The notes under the pieces were generated by a model, which was not told the origin of the DNA, searched no databases, and saw only the letters and a program-made list of their open reading frames with translations. 64,000 nt of DNA. It comes from OLB7 sp966250335. GTDB taxonomy: Bacteria; Bacteroidota; Ignavibacteria; OLB7. The DNA lies in contig CBINGZ010000036.1 of the NCBI GenBank assembly GCA_966250335.1, positions 1-64,000 of the forward strand. Reading direction: 5' to 3'. Of the stretch, positions 53,409-63,323 are shown piece by piece (position 1 is the stretch's first letter; every line of letters begins with the position of its first letter). Position numbers and translations under genes: made by a program.

Positions 53409-54188
53409 CTATTCCTTTTCAGAACCCTGCTCCTCGAAACTCCTGAACGCGTAGGCGTGCTGCCTGAAATAGTTGCTCGGCCAGGCGGGATCCTCCAGAC
53501 CGTATCCGGCCGGCTTTCTCCCTCTGGGAAGAAAGGCGGTGCCGAAGATCCAGTCCCAGATCGCCAGCTTGGTGCCGAAGTTCCGGTTGTGCGCCTCCTC
53601 GTCGATCGCATGGTGCCAGCGGTGCATCTCGGGGCCGTTGATGATGTACTGGAGCCAGCCGCTTCGCACATCGATATTGCTGTGGATATACATTCCCCAC
53701 ACCGCGTCGAGCGCCGTCTTGATGAACGCGGTCTCCGGCGCGCAGCCGAGCAGAACGAGGGGGGCGAACTCGATCGTCTGGTTGATCAGAATCTCCAGCG
53801 AATGCGAGCGTGAGCCGGAGAGCCAGTCGACGTCGAGCGTGGAGTGGTGCGCCTCGTGGGTCCGCCAGAGCCGTATGGAGCGGTGCTGGAGCCTGTGGAA
53901 CCAGTAGATGTAGAGATCGTGGGTGATGAGCGAGAAGAGAACCTGCAGCCAGATCGGCCACGACGAAAGTATCCCTTTCTGAGACATCATCGTCATCCCG
54001 TCCAGCCAGGCGATGAACGACGATATGACGAATCCCAGCACGGCGCTCTGCACGATCGAGTACATCCCCAGATCGTTCCAGAACCCTTCGCGGAGGAATC
54101 CCTGCCCCTTGTCGTACGGAAAGCGCCGCTCGAGCGCGATGATGATCGCCGCGCAGGGGATGATGACGAGAATCGAGAAATATTCCAT
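53409..54188 (-). CDS. Fatty-acid hydroxylase / sterol desaturase superfamily enzyme
   Basis: A 259-residue membrane di-iron enzyme. The eight-His motif is complete: HDLYIYWFHRLQH, HEAHH, then HSNID and HRWHHAID, after three or four hydrophobic segments. The family inserts hydroxyl groups or double bonds in lipids such as carotenoids, sterols or fatty acids, and the substrate is unknown. I start at MEYFSILVIIPC (ATG 54188). It is a single gene, convergent with the efflux operon, and the carbohydrate operon on the same strand ends 81 bases upstream. Confidence 0.9.
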   Translation of the reverse strand: MEYFSILVIIPCAAIIIALERRFPYDKGQGFLREGFWNDLGMYSIVQSAVLGFVISSFIAWLDGMTMMSQKGILSSWPIWLQVLFSLITHDLYIYWFHRLQHRSIRLWRTHEAHHSTLDVDWLSGSRSHSLEILINQTIEFAPLVLLGCAPETAFIKTALDAVWGMYIHSNIDVRSGWLQYIINGPEMHRWHHAIDEEAHNRNFGTKLAIWDWIFGTAFLPRGRKPAGYGLEDPAWPSNYFRQHAYAFRSFEEQGSEKE

Positions 54189-54269
54189 GCTTCGGACGTT
54201 CGACTGATAGAGGTGTTCGGGCCGTCGGTGCCGTGAGGCCCGGAGCGATCCGGGCCCCACGTCCCGAAA

Positions 54270-55154
54270 TTACCGCTGTGCGGCCGTTACCAGACGGAGC
54301 TTCTTCCGTGCTCCCATCTCGCTGTCGTACACCTTCTTCACGCCGTCCCCCAGCGCCTTCTCGATATCGCGGATGTTCGAGACGAGCCTCTGCAGACCGC
54401 CGATCTCCACCGACGCCGCCTGGTCGCTTCCCCACATGGCGCGGTCGAGCGTAATATGTCGTTCCACGAATGTCGCGCCGAGAGCTACTGCCGCCCACGT
54501 CGTGGAGAGTCCCGTCTCATGTCCCGAGTATCCGATCGGCACGCCGGGATATCGTTCCGCGAGGGTCGTGATCATCCGCAGGTTCAGCTCCTCCGGCCTG
54601 CACGGGTAGGTGGAGGTCGCGTGGGCGATCAGGAGGCTCTTCGTTCCCAGGGCCGTCACCGCCGCGTCGATCTCCTCCATCGTCGACATGCCGGTGGAGA
54701 TGATGAGGGGGCGCCCGGTGTCGCGCATCCTGCGGAGCAGCTCGATATCGGTGAGCGACGCCGAGGCGGCCTTGTAGCCGGGGGGATCGAACTGCTCCAT
54801 GAAGTCGACCGACTCCACATCCCAGCACGACGCCATCCACATGATGCCGTGCTTCCGGCAGTGGAGATCGATCTCTGCGTACTCTTCAAGTCCGAACTCG
54901 ACCTTGTGTCGGTAATCGATATACGTCATCCTTCCCCACGGCGTCTCCCGCTCCAGCTCCCACTGGTCGCGCGGAACACAGAGTTCCGGCGTCCGCTTCT
55001 GGAACTTCACGGCGTTGCAGCCGCAGGATGCCGCTCCCTCGATCATCTTCTTCGCCAGGTCGAGCGATCCGTTGTGGTTGATTCCGATCTCGGCGATCAC
55101 GAAAACGGGAGCGCCGTTCCCGACCATCTCATTACCAAATCTGATCACAGACAT
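54270..55154 (-). CDS. NeuB-like sialic/ulosonic acid synthase, short form without SAF domain
   Basis: A 294-residue TIM-barrel enzyme of the NeuB family, which condenses phosphoenolpyruvate with an aldose to make a 3-deoxy-ulosonic acid. Visible signatures are IAEIGINHNGSLDLAKKMI, AVKFQKRTPELC, YKAASASLTDIELLRRM, IISTGMSTMEEID, GYSGHETGLSTTW and FVERHITLDRAMWGSDQA. Known NeuB, LegI and PseI enzymes have about 340-350 residues with a C-terminal antifreeze-like SAF domain that covers the neighbouring active site. This protein stops before it (ending RKKLRLVTAAQR). It is the last gene of the operon, after a hairpin at 55273. Confidence 0.88.
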   Translation of the reverse strand: MSVIRFGNEMVGNGAPVFVIAEIGINHNGSLDLAKKMIEGAASCGCNAVKFQKRTPELCVPRDQWELERETPWGRMTYIDYRHKVEFGLEEYAEIDLHCRKHGIMWMASCWDVESVDFMEQFDPPGYKAASASLTDIELLRRMRDTGRPLIISTGMSTMEEIDAAVTALGTKSLLIAHATSTYPCRPEELNLRMITTLAERYPGVPIGYSGHETGLSTTWAAVALGATFVERHITLDRAMWGSDQAASVEIGGLQRLVSNIRDIEKALGDGVKKVYDSEMGARKKLRLVTAAQR

Positions 55155-55272
55155 CTCGGTGTGTGTTTGGTTGCCGCGGCGGCCGGGCTGACGGAGGGAA
55201 GGGGAGTGATCCCGATTCCTCCGGAGCGTGCGGTCCGACCGTTCCCGCGAAAAAAAATATCGTCTGTTCGAT

Positions 55273-55294
55273 GGAGCCCCGCGGCGGGGGCTCC
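55273..55294 (-). terminator. Hairpin between SDR and neuB-like genes
   Basis: ggagcccc and ggggctcc pair over a 6-base loop. A run of eight A on the plus strand (eight T in a minus transcript) begins about 12 bases further on. It may be a partial terminator that lowers neuB-like expression relative to upstream genes. Confidence 0.45.
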
Positions 55295-55318
55295 GCTTTT
55301 TACATCGTTCTTCGATTC

Positions 55319-56140
55319 CTACCAGCAGGTCCAGCCGCCGTCGACGACCAGGTTGGCGCCGGTCATGTAGGCCGATGCGTCGCTTGCCAGGAAGATCAGC
55401 GCCCCCTGGTAATCGGTGGCGTGCGCCATCCTTCGGAGCGGGGTGCGCGCCGAGTAGCTCTCCACGAAATGGTCCTCCTGCGCGTTCTCCACACCTCCCG
55501 GCGAGAGGGTGTTGACCCGCACGCCGGCGGAGCCCCAGTAGGCGGCCAGGAACTTCGTGAAGGAGATCACCGCCCCCTTCGTGGTGGGGTAGGCGGCCGA
55601 CTTGAAGAACTCCTGGGTCCCGTCGGGCTTTCGGTAGAGCGACTGATCGGGCGCCACCATTCCGTATGTCGATGCGATATTGATGATGCTCCCTCCGCCG
55701 GCGCGGGCCATCTCCGTCCCGAGCGTCTGCGAGCAGAGGAAGGTTCCGGTGACGTTGACGTCGATCGAACGGCGCCACATCTCCAGGGGGTAGTTCTCGA
55801 ACTTCGAGAGTTCGCCGGCCGCGGCCGGGTTCTCGAACATATCGTTCACGGCCGCGTTGTTGACGAGCACGTCGATACGGCCGAACCGCTTCAATATCCT
55901 GTCGCGAAGGTTCGCGAGCGATGCCGAGTCGGTGATGTCGGCGGCGATCCCGAGCGGCTGCGCCTCGACGTGGTCGTCGGCCAGCATCTCGGCCACCGTA
56001 TCGCAGTCCGATTGCTTCAGGTCGACCGCCACCACGGCGGCCCCGGCGCCGGCAAGGGCCCGGCAGTGGTTCCTGCCGAGCAGTCCGGCCGCGCCGGTCA
56101 CGACGGCGACCTTGCCGTGGAGCGAGAAAAGATGTTCCAC
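55319..56140 (-). CDS. Short-chain dehydrogenase/reductase (SDR)
   Basis: A 273-residue classical SDR oxidoreductase. The cofactor motif TGAAGLLGRNH, the NNAAVND motif, catalytic Ser in NIASTYG, then YPTTKGA (Tyr and Lys) and the C-terminal GANLVVDGGW are all present. An acidic residue after the second strand (VVAVDLKQSD) suggests NAD(H). The frame is open far upstream, but the GTG at 56140 (VEHLFSLHGK) has ggag six bases upstream and fits right after the aminotransferase gene, which ends at 56152. It probably oxidises or reduces a sugar intermediate of this operon. Confidence 0.9.
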   Translation of the reverse strand: MEHLFSLHGKVAVVTGAAGLLGRNHCRALAGAGAAVVAVDLKQSDCDTVAEMLADDHVEAQPLGIAADITDSASLANLRDRILKRFGRIDVLVNNAAVNDMFENPAAAGELSKFENYPLEMWRRSIDVNVTGTFLCSQTLGTEMARAGGGSIINIASTYGMVAPDQSLYRKPDGTQEFFKSAAYPTTKGAVISFTKFLAAYWGSAGVRVNTLSPGGVENAQEDHFVESYSARTPLRRMAHATDYQGALIFLASDASAYMTGANLVVDGGWTCW

Positions 56141-56151
56141 GATCGCTCCGT

Positions 56152-57468
<1,317 letters not shown>

Positions 57469-57539
57469 GTGGTCGTTGTCGTACGTGAGTGTGATCTCTC
57501 GGGAATATGTATTCGTGTCGCGATCGGTCGGGCCCCGGT

Positions 57540-58445
57540 TCACTCCGTGGGCCATGCGGCGGTGATCCGCTCGGCCAGGGAGGGGCCGTCGAAGCGCTCG
57601 TAGGCCAGGACGTCGTGCAGCAGGGCGGGCCTGAACCAGCGCTCCTCCAGAGCGATCGGGAGGACACGCGCCGTGGTACCATGCTTCAGAAGCAGCTCGG
57701 CAAGGATCGAGTAGAGTCCTCCCGTGAGGAAGTGATCCTCGACGGTCACGACGAGCCGTGTCTCGCGGGCGGCGGCGAGAATTGCCTCCTCGTCGATCGG
57801 CTTCAGCGTCCTGAGGTTGATCAGCCGCACCGATCGTCCGCTCTCCTTCAGGATTTCCGCGGCCTTCGCCGCCTCGCGCAGCATGAAGCCGTAGGTAAGA
57901 ATCGCGATCTCATCCCCTTCCGATAGAATCTCCGCCTTTCCTATCTGAAACTCTCCGCTGTGCGTCACGGCCGCGGGGAGAGCGTTGTGGCGGATGTAGA
58001 AGGGGGTGGGGCTCTCGATGACGGCACGGATGCCGAGCGAGAGCTCCTCCGCGTCGGCGGGGCAGAAGATGTTCATGTTCGGGATGCCGCGCATGAGCGC
58101 GATATCCTCGATCGCCTGATGGGTCGGGCCGTTCGCGTCGGAGAGGAAGCCGGGGACCCCTCCCATCAGCTTGACCGGCAGATTGGGAATCCCGACATCG
58201 GTGCGGATGAACTCGAACGCCCGGAGCGTCAGGAAGGTGGCAAGGGCATGGGCCACCGGGATTCTTCCGCGCAGCGCCAGTCCGGCCGCAGCGCCGATCA
58301 TCGTCTGCTCGCTGATGCCGACGTCGATGAATCGGCTTCCGAGCTTTGCCGGCAGGTTCCTGATGGCGGCGCGGTTTTCTGCGGTCATCACCACCAGCCG
58401 TTCGTCGACGGCTGCCATATCCTCAAGAATTTCTTCGTAGGTCAT
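57540..58445 (-). CDS. Transketolase-like subunit, C-terminal half (pyrimidine-binding and C domains)
   Basis: A 301-residue protein corresponding to the second half of transketolase or DXP synthase. The catalytic Glu that activates thiamine diphosphate is in VGISEQTMIGAAAGLALRG. AHALATFLTLRAFEFIRTDV and MGGVPGFLSDANGPTHQAIE are typical, followed by the Rossmann-like C-domain (ILTYGFMLREAAKAAEIL, VEDHFLTGGLYSILAELL). It needs the other half, encoded 41 bases upstream, to act. The pair would move a two-carbon unit between sugars. The ATG at 58445 is the start. Sequence upstream in frame overlaps the other subunit gene. Confidence 0.9.
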   Translation of the reverse strand: MTYEEILEDMAAVDERLVVMTAENRAAIRNLPAKLGSRFIDVGISEQTMIGAAAGLALRGRIPVAHALATFLTLRAFEFIRTDVGIPNLPVKLMGGVPGFLSDANGPTHQAIEDIALMRGIPNMNIFCPADAEELSLGIRAVIESPTPFYIRHNALPAAVTHSGEFQIGKAEILSEGDEIAILTYGFMLREAAKAAEILKESGRSVRLINLRTLKPIDEEAILAAARETRLVVTVEDHFLTGGLYSILAELLLKHGTTARVLPIALEERWFRPALLHDVLAYERFDGPSLAERITAAWPTE

Positions 58446-58486
58446 ATCGTATCGTGTTCGTAGTCTGAAGTGTCGTTCGTCGGCTG

Positions 58487-59377
58487 TTACCGCACCATCA
58501 ACGGCTCGGAGACCACCTCGGCCTCGGTCAGACCGTGCAGTTCGTCGATCAGCATCTCCACTTCGTCGCGGGAGAAATTGACGAACCACCGGTCGGCGCG
58601 GGCCTGGATGCTGGGACAGCCCTTCCCGCGGATCGTGTCGGCGATCACGATGGTGGGGTGTCCCGTCTCTATCGGTATCCGATTGAACGCCACCTCCATC
58701 TGTTCGAACGAGTGCCCATCGATCGTGACGGCGCTCCAGCCGAACGCCTCGAACTTGCTGTAGAGAGGTTCAAGGGGGATGAGCTCTTCGGTCCTGATGT
58801 TCGCCTGAAACTCATTACGATCGACGACCGCGATCAGATTGTCCAGCTTGAAGGCCGAGGCGACCAGAAGCCCTTCCCAGATTGATCCTTCGTTCAGTTC
58901 GCCGTCCCCCAGGACCACGTAGACCTTGTTGCTTCCGCCGCGCATCCTGATATCGAGCGCCACGCCGATCGCCACCGAGAGGAGATGTCCCAGCGAGCCG
59001 GAGTGGAACTCGACGCCGGGGACGGCGCGGTTCGGATGCCAGTAGATCGAATCGTTCGTCTTGAGATGGTTCGCCAGCCGTTCGCGCGGGATGAACCCGA
59101 GCTCCGCCAGGGTGCCGTAGAGGGCGGGGACGTCGTGTCCCTTCGAGAGAAAGAGGTAGTCACGGTTCGGGTCGTTGACGGTCGGGGGCGTAATGTTCAG
59201 TCTACGGCCGTAGAGGTAGACGAGAAGGTCGGCGCAGGAGAGGGAGGCGCCGATGAAGCAGCCGCCGTCGGTCGCCATGCGGATGATATGCTCCCGCACC
59301 TTCAACGCCGTCAGCCGCAGGTTCGACGGTTCGAAACCGGTCGATGGGCCGGCGTCGTTGCTCTTCGATGGTTCCAT
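58487..59377 (-). CDS. Transketolase-like subunit, N-terminal half (thiamine diphosphate-binding)
   Basis: A 296-residue protein matching the first half of transketolase. The thiamine diphosphate motif GDGELNEGSIWEG...VDRNEFQ is clear, along with LFLSKGHDVPALYGTLAELG, the active-site HSGSLGHLLSVAIGVALD and IADTIRGKGCPS. With the following gene it makes a split transketolase. Split forms are common in specialised sugar and secondary-metabolite loci as well as in archaea. Position in this operon argues for a dedicated role in making the sugar backbone rather than in the pentose phosphate pathway (inference). Confidence 0.92.
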   Translation of the reverse strand: MEPSKSNDAGPSTGFEPSNLRLTALKVREHIIRMATDGGCFIGASLSCADLLVYLYGRRLNITPPTVNDPNRDYLFLSKGHDVPALYGTLAELGFIPRERLANHLKTNDSIYWHPNRAVPGVEFHSGSLGHLLSVAIGVALDIRMRGGSNKVYVVLGDGELNEGSIWEGLLVASAFKLDNLIAVVDRNEFQANIRTEELIPLEPLYSKFEAFGWSAVTIDGHSFEQMEVAFNRIPIETGHPTIVIADTIRGKGCPSIQARADRWFVNFSRDEVEMLIDELHGLTEAEVVSEPLMVR

Positions 59378-59438
59378 GCAGGTATGTTCGAGGAATCGAT
59401 ATCCGATACAAGGGGTACGGCGTTCGGGTCCTTCCCGC

Positions 59439-60242
59439 TTACGCCGGGGTCCGTGTCATCCCCGGGTCGACGGTCCGCAGCTCGTCCAGATGGTGCCGGT
59501 ACCAGTTGACCCCCGCGTACTTTGCGTTGACGGCGGCTACCGATGGGTGTTCCTCCAGGTAGCCCAGGATCGCGTCGATCCCGAACGGTCTGCCGTTCTC
59601 CGTGTGGAGAGCGTCGTAGAGGGCGGAGAGGAATGCGTGGTCTTCGGGGTAGTCTATCGTCCAGCGATGCGTCATCGAGTAGTTGAGTCCGGTCTCCCAC
59701 TCGACGTTGCCGATCCTGAACCGTTCCGGGCGTTCCCAGATGAAGGGGGTGGTATGCTCCCGTTCCATCGGGCGGTCGGCCTCGCGCCAGGCCGTTTCCA
59801 GCGTCTCCATGGAGATCACCTCGACATCCTGGCCGTCCGGCCAGGTGGCGGGGTGGAGGTTGCTGACGAAGTCGAATCTCTCACTCGCCTCAAGGTACCG
59901 CCCGATCACGCGATCTATCACATCGGGATCGATCACCGGACAGTCGGAGGGGATCTTCACCGCGGCGTCGGCGCCGAACCCTATCGCCGCGCGATAATGC
60001 CGGTCGAGCAGATCGGTCGGGTTGCCGCTGAAGCAGGGAACGCCGATCTCTCGGCAAAGCTCGCGGACGACGTCGTCCGATCGTTCCCACGTCGTCGCCA
60101 CGACCACTTCGTCCGGGAGCGAGGCGCTCCGGACCCTCTCCACCATCCGTTCCAGAAGCGGACGTCCTGCAAGCGGGAGGAGCACCTTGCCGGGGAGCCG
60201 TGTGCTCCCCGTACGGGCCTGTATGATGACCAGGGTCTTCAT
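59439..60242 (-). CDS. SpsF-type cytidylyltransferase (CMP-sugar synthetase-like)
   Basis: A 267-residue nucleotidyltransferase of the SpsF/NeuA-like group. The family opening IIQARTGSTRLPGKVLLPLA binds the nucleotide, and ATTWERSDDVVRELC and IPSDCPVIDPDVIDRVI carry conserved Asp residues for metal. In the related CMP-sialate synthetases the enzyme joins an ulosonic acid to CMP. Here it would activate the product of the NeuB-like enzyme (inference). It ends 61 bases before the transketolase N-half and begins six bases after the gene encoding the GT-B-like protein. Confidence 0.88.
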   Translation of the reverse strand: MKTLVIIQARTGSTRLPGKVLLPLAGRPLLERMVERVRSASLPDEVVVATTWERSDDVVRELCREIGVPCFSGNPTDLLDRHYRAAIGFGADAAVKIPSDCPVIDPDVIDRVIGRYLEASERFDFVSNLHPATWPDGQDVEVISMETLETAWREADRPMEREHTTPFIWERPERFRIGNVEWETGLNYSMTHRWTIDYPEDHAFLSALYDALHTENGRPFGIDAILGYLEEHPSVAAVNAKYAGVNWYRHHLDELRTVDPGMTRTPA

Positions 60243-60248
60243 CGATGC

Positions 60249-61262
60249 TCAGGCATAGACCTTTTCGCCGAGCCCGTGAAGCTCGTTGTACGTTGCCGGC
60301 ACCGGCCTGCCGGCGATCACGCGGCGCGCGACCTCGGCGATCGCCAAGGCCGACGTTCCCCCGTTCTGTATCGGGGCGAGCCGGCGGAGCATCGCGAGGT
60401 CAAAGTCGGAATGGACCTCCTTCCCGAGCGCGATCCCGACGTAGACGACGCTGGAATATCTCGTAATGAGAACATCGCAGTTGGCGATCATCTGGTCGGT
60501 GTTGCCGGTGGGGAGCACAATCGCGCCGGGAGCCCAGCGTTCGATTTCGCGCGTGGCGCGCTCCACGTTCTCGTTCGGATGGAGCTTGAAGATCAGCGGT
60601 CGGCCGTCGGCGATCCTGATGCTCCGTTCGATCAGCTCGCGCCGGTTCTCGTACTTGAACATCTCGCGCATGTCGCTGGTGGCGACCAGGACATGGCCGT
60701 GGTACGGGAAGTCGTTGGTCAGGAAGCGGCTGCAGTCGTCGAAGTTGGGGATGCCGGTGACCCTCACGCGGCGCGGGTCGACCCCCTTGCGGACGAAGAG
60801 ATCGCGGTACCCCTCGCTGGCGACGCAGAAGTAGTCGTAGTGATGGCTGAGACCGGTCGTCGAGGTGCTCGCCAGCCAGCGCGGGAGCTTCAGCCCCTTC
60901 ACCAGGTGGTAGATCAGGTTCTCGGGATCGGTCATCCCTTCCTGCACCAGAATCGTCCGTTTGCCGCGGATGTTCTTCTGGATGAAAAGATCGCTGCAGG
61001 TGACGACAAGGTCGTAGTTGTGGAGTCTCCCGCCGTAGTCGATCCGCAGGTCGTGCGCCTTCAGGTATGCGGTGGTACGGGTTGCCAGCTTGTTGCCGAT
61101 GCCGGTGTGCTCCAGCATCCCCATCCGTCTGAAGAGCTCCAGCGGGCCGTCGACGTAGAAGGGCGTGAAGAAGCAGTCGAACTCATGAAGGGAGTCCGCC
61201 ACCTTGTGCATCTGCGTCGTCTGGTTCAGCGATCCGCCGATAAAGAGAATCTTGTTTCTCAT
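60249..61262 (-). CDS. GT-B-fold glycosyltransferase-like protein
   Basis: A 337-residue protein. The first gene of the operon, with the outline of a GT-B enzyme: an N-terminal Rossmann-like start (NKILFIGGSLNQTTQMHKVA) and a C-terminal nucleotide-sugar-binding-like half. That half has IFKLHPNENVERATREI, LPTGNTDQMIANCDVLITRY and SSVVYVGIALGKEVHSDFD, as in CDP-glycerol/capsule transferases and UDP-GlcNAc 2-epimerase-like folds. It could transfer the CMP-activated sugar made by the other six genes or be an epimerase-like enzyme. ATGs at 61268 and 61262 are both possible; cggagg lies upstream. Confidence 0.7.
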   Translation of the reverse strand: MRNKILFIGGSLNQTTQMHKVADSLHEFDCFFTPFYVDGPLELFRRMGMLEHTGIGNKLATRTTAYLKAHDLRIDYGGRLHNYDLVVTCSDLFIQKNIRGKRTILVQEGMTDPENLIYHLVKGLKLPRWLASTSTTGLSHHYDYFCVASEGYRDLFVRKGVDPRRVRVTGIPNFDDCSRFLTNDFPYHGHVLVATSDMREMFKYENRRELIERSIRIADGRPLIFKLHPNENVERATREIERWAPGAIVLPTGNTDQMIANCDVLITRYSSVVYVGIALGKEVHSDFDLAMLRRLAPIQNGGTSALAIAEVARRVIAGRPVPATYNELHGLGEKVYA

Positions 61263-61972
61263 AAACATGCGACCAGTAGGTTCCTCCGTATGATCTCCGT
61301 CGGTTCACGGCGGGAGGGGGCGTTGCGCCTCTCGTCGGGAGCCGTCGTATCCATCAGGCTTCCACGTTCGGGCATGTCCGTCGTATGTTTCAATAGAGAC
61401 AGAACCGAGCACTTGCGGGTGATGGAGGGAAGATAGTATGTATGTTCGGGAAAGTCACGTCCCGCGAGAAAAATCTTGCGGCGTGATATGTTCCTGTTCG
61501 ATCGCTCCTCCGCCTCGTGCCCCCCGGGGTGCCCGGCGGCGGCGTTCGATACGATCTTTCCCCTCTCCCTCGGCGGTATCCCGCCCCGGCGTTCCGTCGG
61601 TACCGGCATACCGCCGATCCCTTCGCGCGCGCCGTTTCCATCCTCGGTTCCACTCATGTCGACATGCCTGTTTCGCCCCATCCTGCTCTCGATCCGCATG
61701 GACGACAACTTACATACCGCTTGTATAACCGATTCCGGGCCGGGTGTTAAATGCGCATAACGACTCCCTCCGGCCGGAGCAAACCGGCCGATCCAGCATG
61801 ATATTGAAGGGAACCAATCGTGAAGCTTTGTAGTTCCGTTCTACCACATGGCCCTCCGCCGCGGATCGATCGTTGTGTGCCACGGTTCATCTGACAATCG
61901 ATCCGCGCGGAACCTGACGAACCAAACCGATGAACCACATGACCGACAAGATGATCACCCGGAGGGATGCCG
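61263..61972. other. 710-base divergent intergenic region
   Basis: It separates the carbohydrate operon (minus) from the encapsulin operon (plus) and must hold both promoters. Several short open frames exist (for example minus 61259-61708) but none has family signals or normal composition. Structures seen: a hairpin with 7-bp arms (cggccgg-agcaaa-ccggccg, 61771-61790) and an 11-bp inverted repeat at 61860-61907. No exact TTG-N20-TAnnTTTG promoter was found for either operon. Confidence 0.45.
61860..61907 (+). promoter_or_regulatory. 11-bp inverted repeat upstream of the encapsulin operon
   Basis: cgcggatcgat (61860-61870) and atcgatccgcg (61897-61907) are perfect reverse complements 26 bases apart. 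ttgt/acaa could extend the stem past a 2-base bulge. It lies 66 bases before the ferritin start, so it could be a regulator site or an mRNA leader stem. Confidence 0.5.
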
Positions 61973-62350
61973 ATGGCAGGTAACAGCGAGGGCTACCACG
62001 AGCCGTATGAGGTTCTGGCGGGGAGCACGAAGGAGATGCACCGTGCGCTGGTCACGGTCATGGAGGAGCTGGAAGCGATCGACTGGTATCAGCAGCGGGC
62101 CGATGCCTGCGCCGACGAGGAGCTGAGGAAGATCCTGCTCCATAATCGGAACGAGGAGATCGAACACTGCATGATGTCGCTGGAATGGATACGCCGCGCC
62201 GACCCGGAGTTCGACAGGCAGGCGCGGATCTACCTCTTCGGCGATGGGCCGATCACCGGCGCCGAGACGCGCGCGATGGAAGGGGAGGGAGGAGCAGGGG
62301 AGATCGGGGGACGATCGCTCGGCATAGGAAGTCTGAAGGGGAGGAACTGA
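61973..62350 (+). CDS. Encapsulated ferritin-like protein (EncFtn) with encapsulin targeting peptide
   Basis: A 125-residue encapsulated ferritin. The two-helix core shows the ferroxidase pattern: EELEAIDWYQQRADAC on helix 1 and NRNEEIEHCMMSLEWIRRAD on helix 2, with Glu and Glu-x-x-His ligands. Such proteins assemble as annular decamers and oxidise Fe(II) for storage inside the shell. After a Gly/Glu-rich linker the C-terminus ends SLGIGSLKGRN, the consensus cargo-loading peptide. I choose the second ATG (61973), which is seven bases from ggagg. The ATG at 61967 is only one base from it. The shell gene follows after two bases. Confidence 0.95.
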   Translation: MAGNSEGYHEPYEVLAGSTKEMHRALVTVMEELEAIDWYQQRADACADEELRKILLHNRNEEIEHCMMSLEWIRRADPEFDRQARIYLFGDGPITGAETRAMEGEGGAGEIGGRSLGIGSLKGRN

Positions 62351-62352
62351 AC

Positions 62353-63171
62353 ATGGATCTCTTGAAACGTGAACAGGCGCCGATACTGCCGGAGGCATGG
62401 GAGAAGATCGACGAGGAGGCGAGAAGGGTACTGGCTGTCCATCTCGCCGGCCGCAAACTCGTTGATTTCCAGGGACCGTACGGCTGGGAGCACGCCGCGG
62501 TGAACACCGGGCGGATCAAACTGCTTCAGAACAAGCCGGTGGAGGGGGTCCACGCCGGACTGCGCCGTGTACAGCCGCTGGTGGAGCTCCGGATTCCGGT
62601 TGAACTGGATATCATGGAGCTCGACTTCATCGGCCGCGGCGGCGACGACCCCGACCTGAACCCGATCCGCGAAGCCGCCGAAAAGATCGCCCGCGCCGAG
62701 GACGACGCCATCTTCAACGGCTACGAGGAGGCGGGCATCGTCGGCATCATGCAGGCGAGCACCCACGAACCGATCCCGATCCCCGGCAGCCCGACCGACT
62801 ACCCCCATGTCTTCGTCCATGCCAGGGAGATTCTCCGTCAGGACGGCATCGACGGCCCCTATGCGCTGGCGCTCGGTCCCGCCGTCTACAACGAGCTGTC
62901 GCAGGCCGCCGACGACGGATATCCGATCCGGAAGCGGGTCGAGCAGATCATCGACGGCCCGATCGTCTGGGCTCCCTCGATCGACGGGGCGCTGCTGATG
63001 TCGGTTCGGGGAGGGGATTTCGTTCTGACGGTGGGGCAGGATCTTTCAGTCGGGTATGCGTATCGGGACAAGCATACGGTGGAGCTGTATATCACCGAGT
63101 CGTTCACCTTCCGTGTGCTGGAGCCGGCGGCCGCGATATGTCTGCGGCGGCCGTTGCCGATGAAGGCATAG
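62353..63171 (+). CDS. Encapsulin shell protein (family 1, HK97 fold)
   Basis: A 272-residue encapsulin that self-assembles into a nanocompartment around the ferritin encoded just upstream. Recognisable stretches are MDLLKREQAPILPEAWEKID, VDFQGPYGWEHAAVNTGRI, the E-loop region REAAEKIARAEDDAIFNGY, GPYALALGPAVYNEL and the C-terminal ITESFTFRVLEPAAAICLRR. The length is typical for a T=1 shell of 60 subunits. Start ATG 62353, with gaggaa upstream. The tight spacing with the cargo gene indicates coupled expression. Confidence 0.96.
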   Translation: MDLLKREQAPILPEAWEKIDEEARRVLAVHLAGRKLVDFQGPYGWEHAAVNTGRIKLLQNKPVEGVHAGLRRVQPLVELRIPVELDIMELDFIGRGGDDPDLNPIREAAEKIARAEDDAIFNGYEEAGIVGIMQASTHEPIPIPGSPTDYPHVFVHAREILRQDGIDGPYALALGPAVYNELSQAADDGYPIRKRVEQIIDGPIVWAPSIDGALLMSVRGGDFVLTVGQDLSVGYAYRDKHTVELYITESFTFRVLEPAAAICLRRPLPMKA

Positions 63172-63199
63172 AGGATCGCGGTGCGGATCTCCCGGCGGG

Positions 63200-63230
63200 T
63201 TGATCCGGCGGATGTTCAAATGTATCTTTG
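63200..63230 (+). promoter_or_regulatory. Bacteroidota-type promoter of the serine-hydrolase gene
   Basis: TTG at 63200-63202, exactly 20 bases, then TATCTTTG at 63223-63230, a full match to TTG-N20-TAnnTTTG. The ATG is at 63324, leaving a leader of about 88 bases. Confidence 0.7.
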
Positions 63231-63323
63231 TGCGTCCTTTGATGCAGCAGGCTGCGTCAACAAGAATAGCCGACGGTTGATTCCGATCGACTGCGGCTCC
63301 TGCAATCGACGCACAGGATAACC

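Noticed and set aside
61259..61708. 149-codon minus-strand frame before the carbohydrate operon
   Set aside because: Low-complexity Arg/Gly/Pro composition, no motif, and it overlaps the start of the next gene; treated as intergenic.
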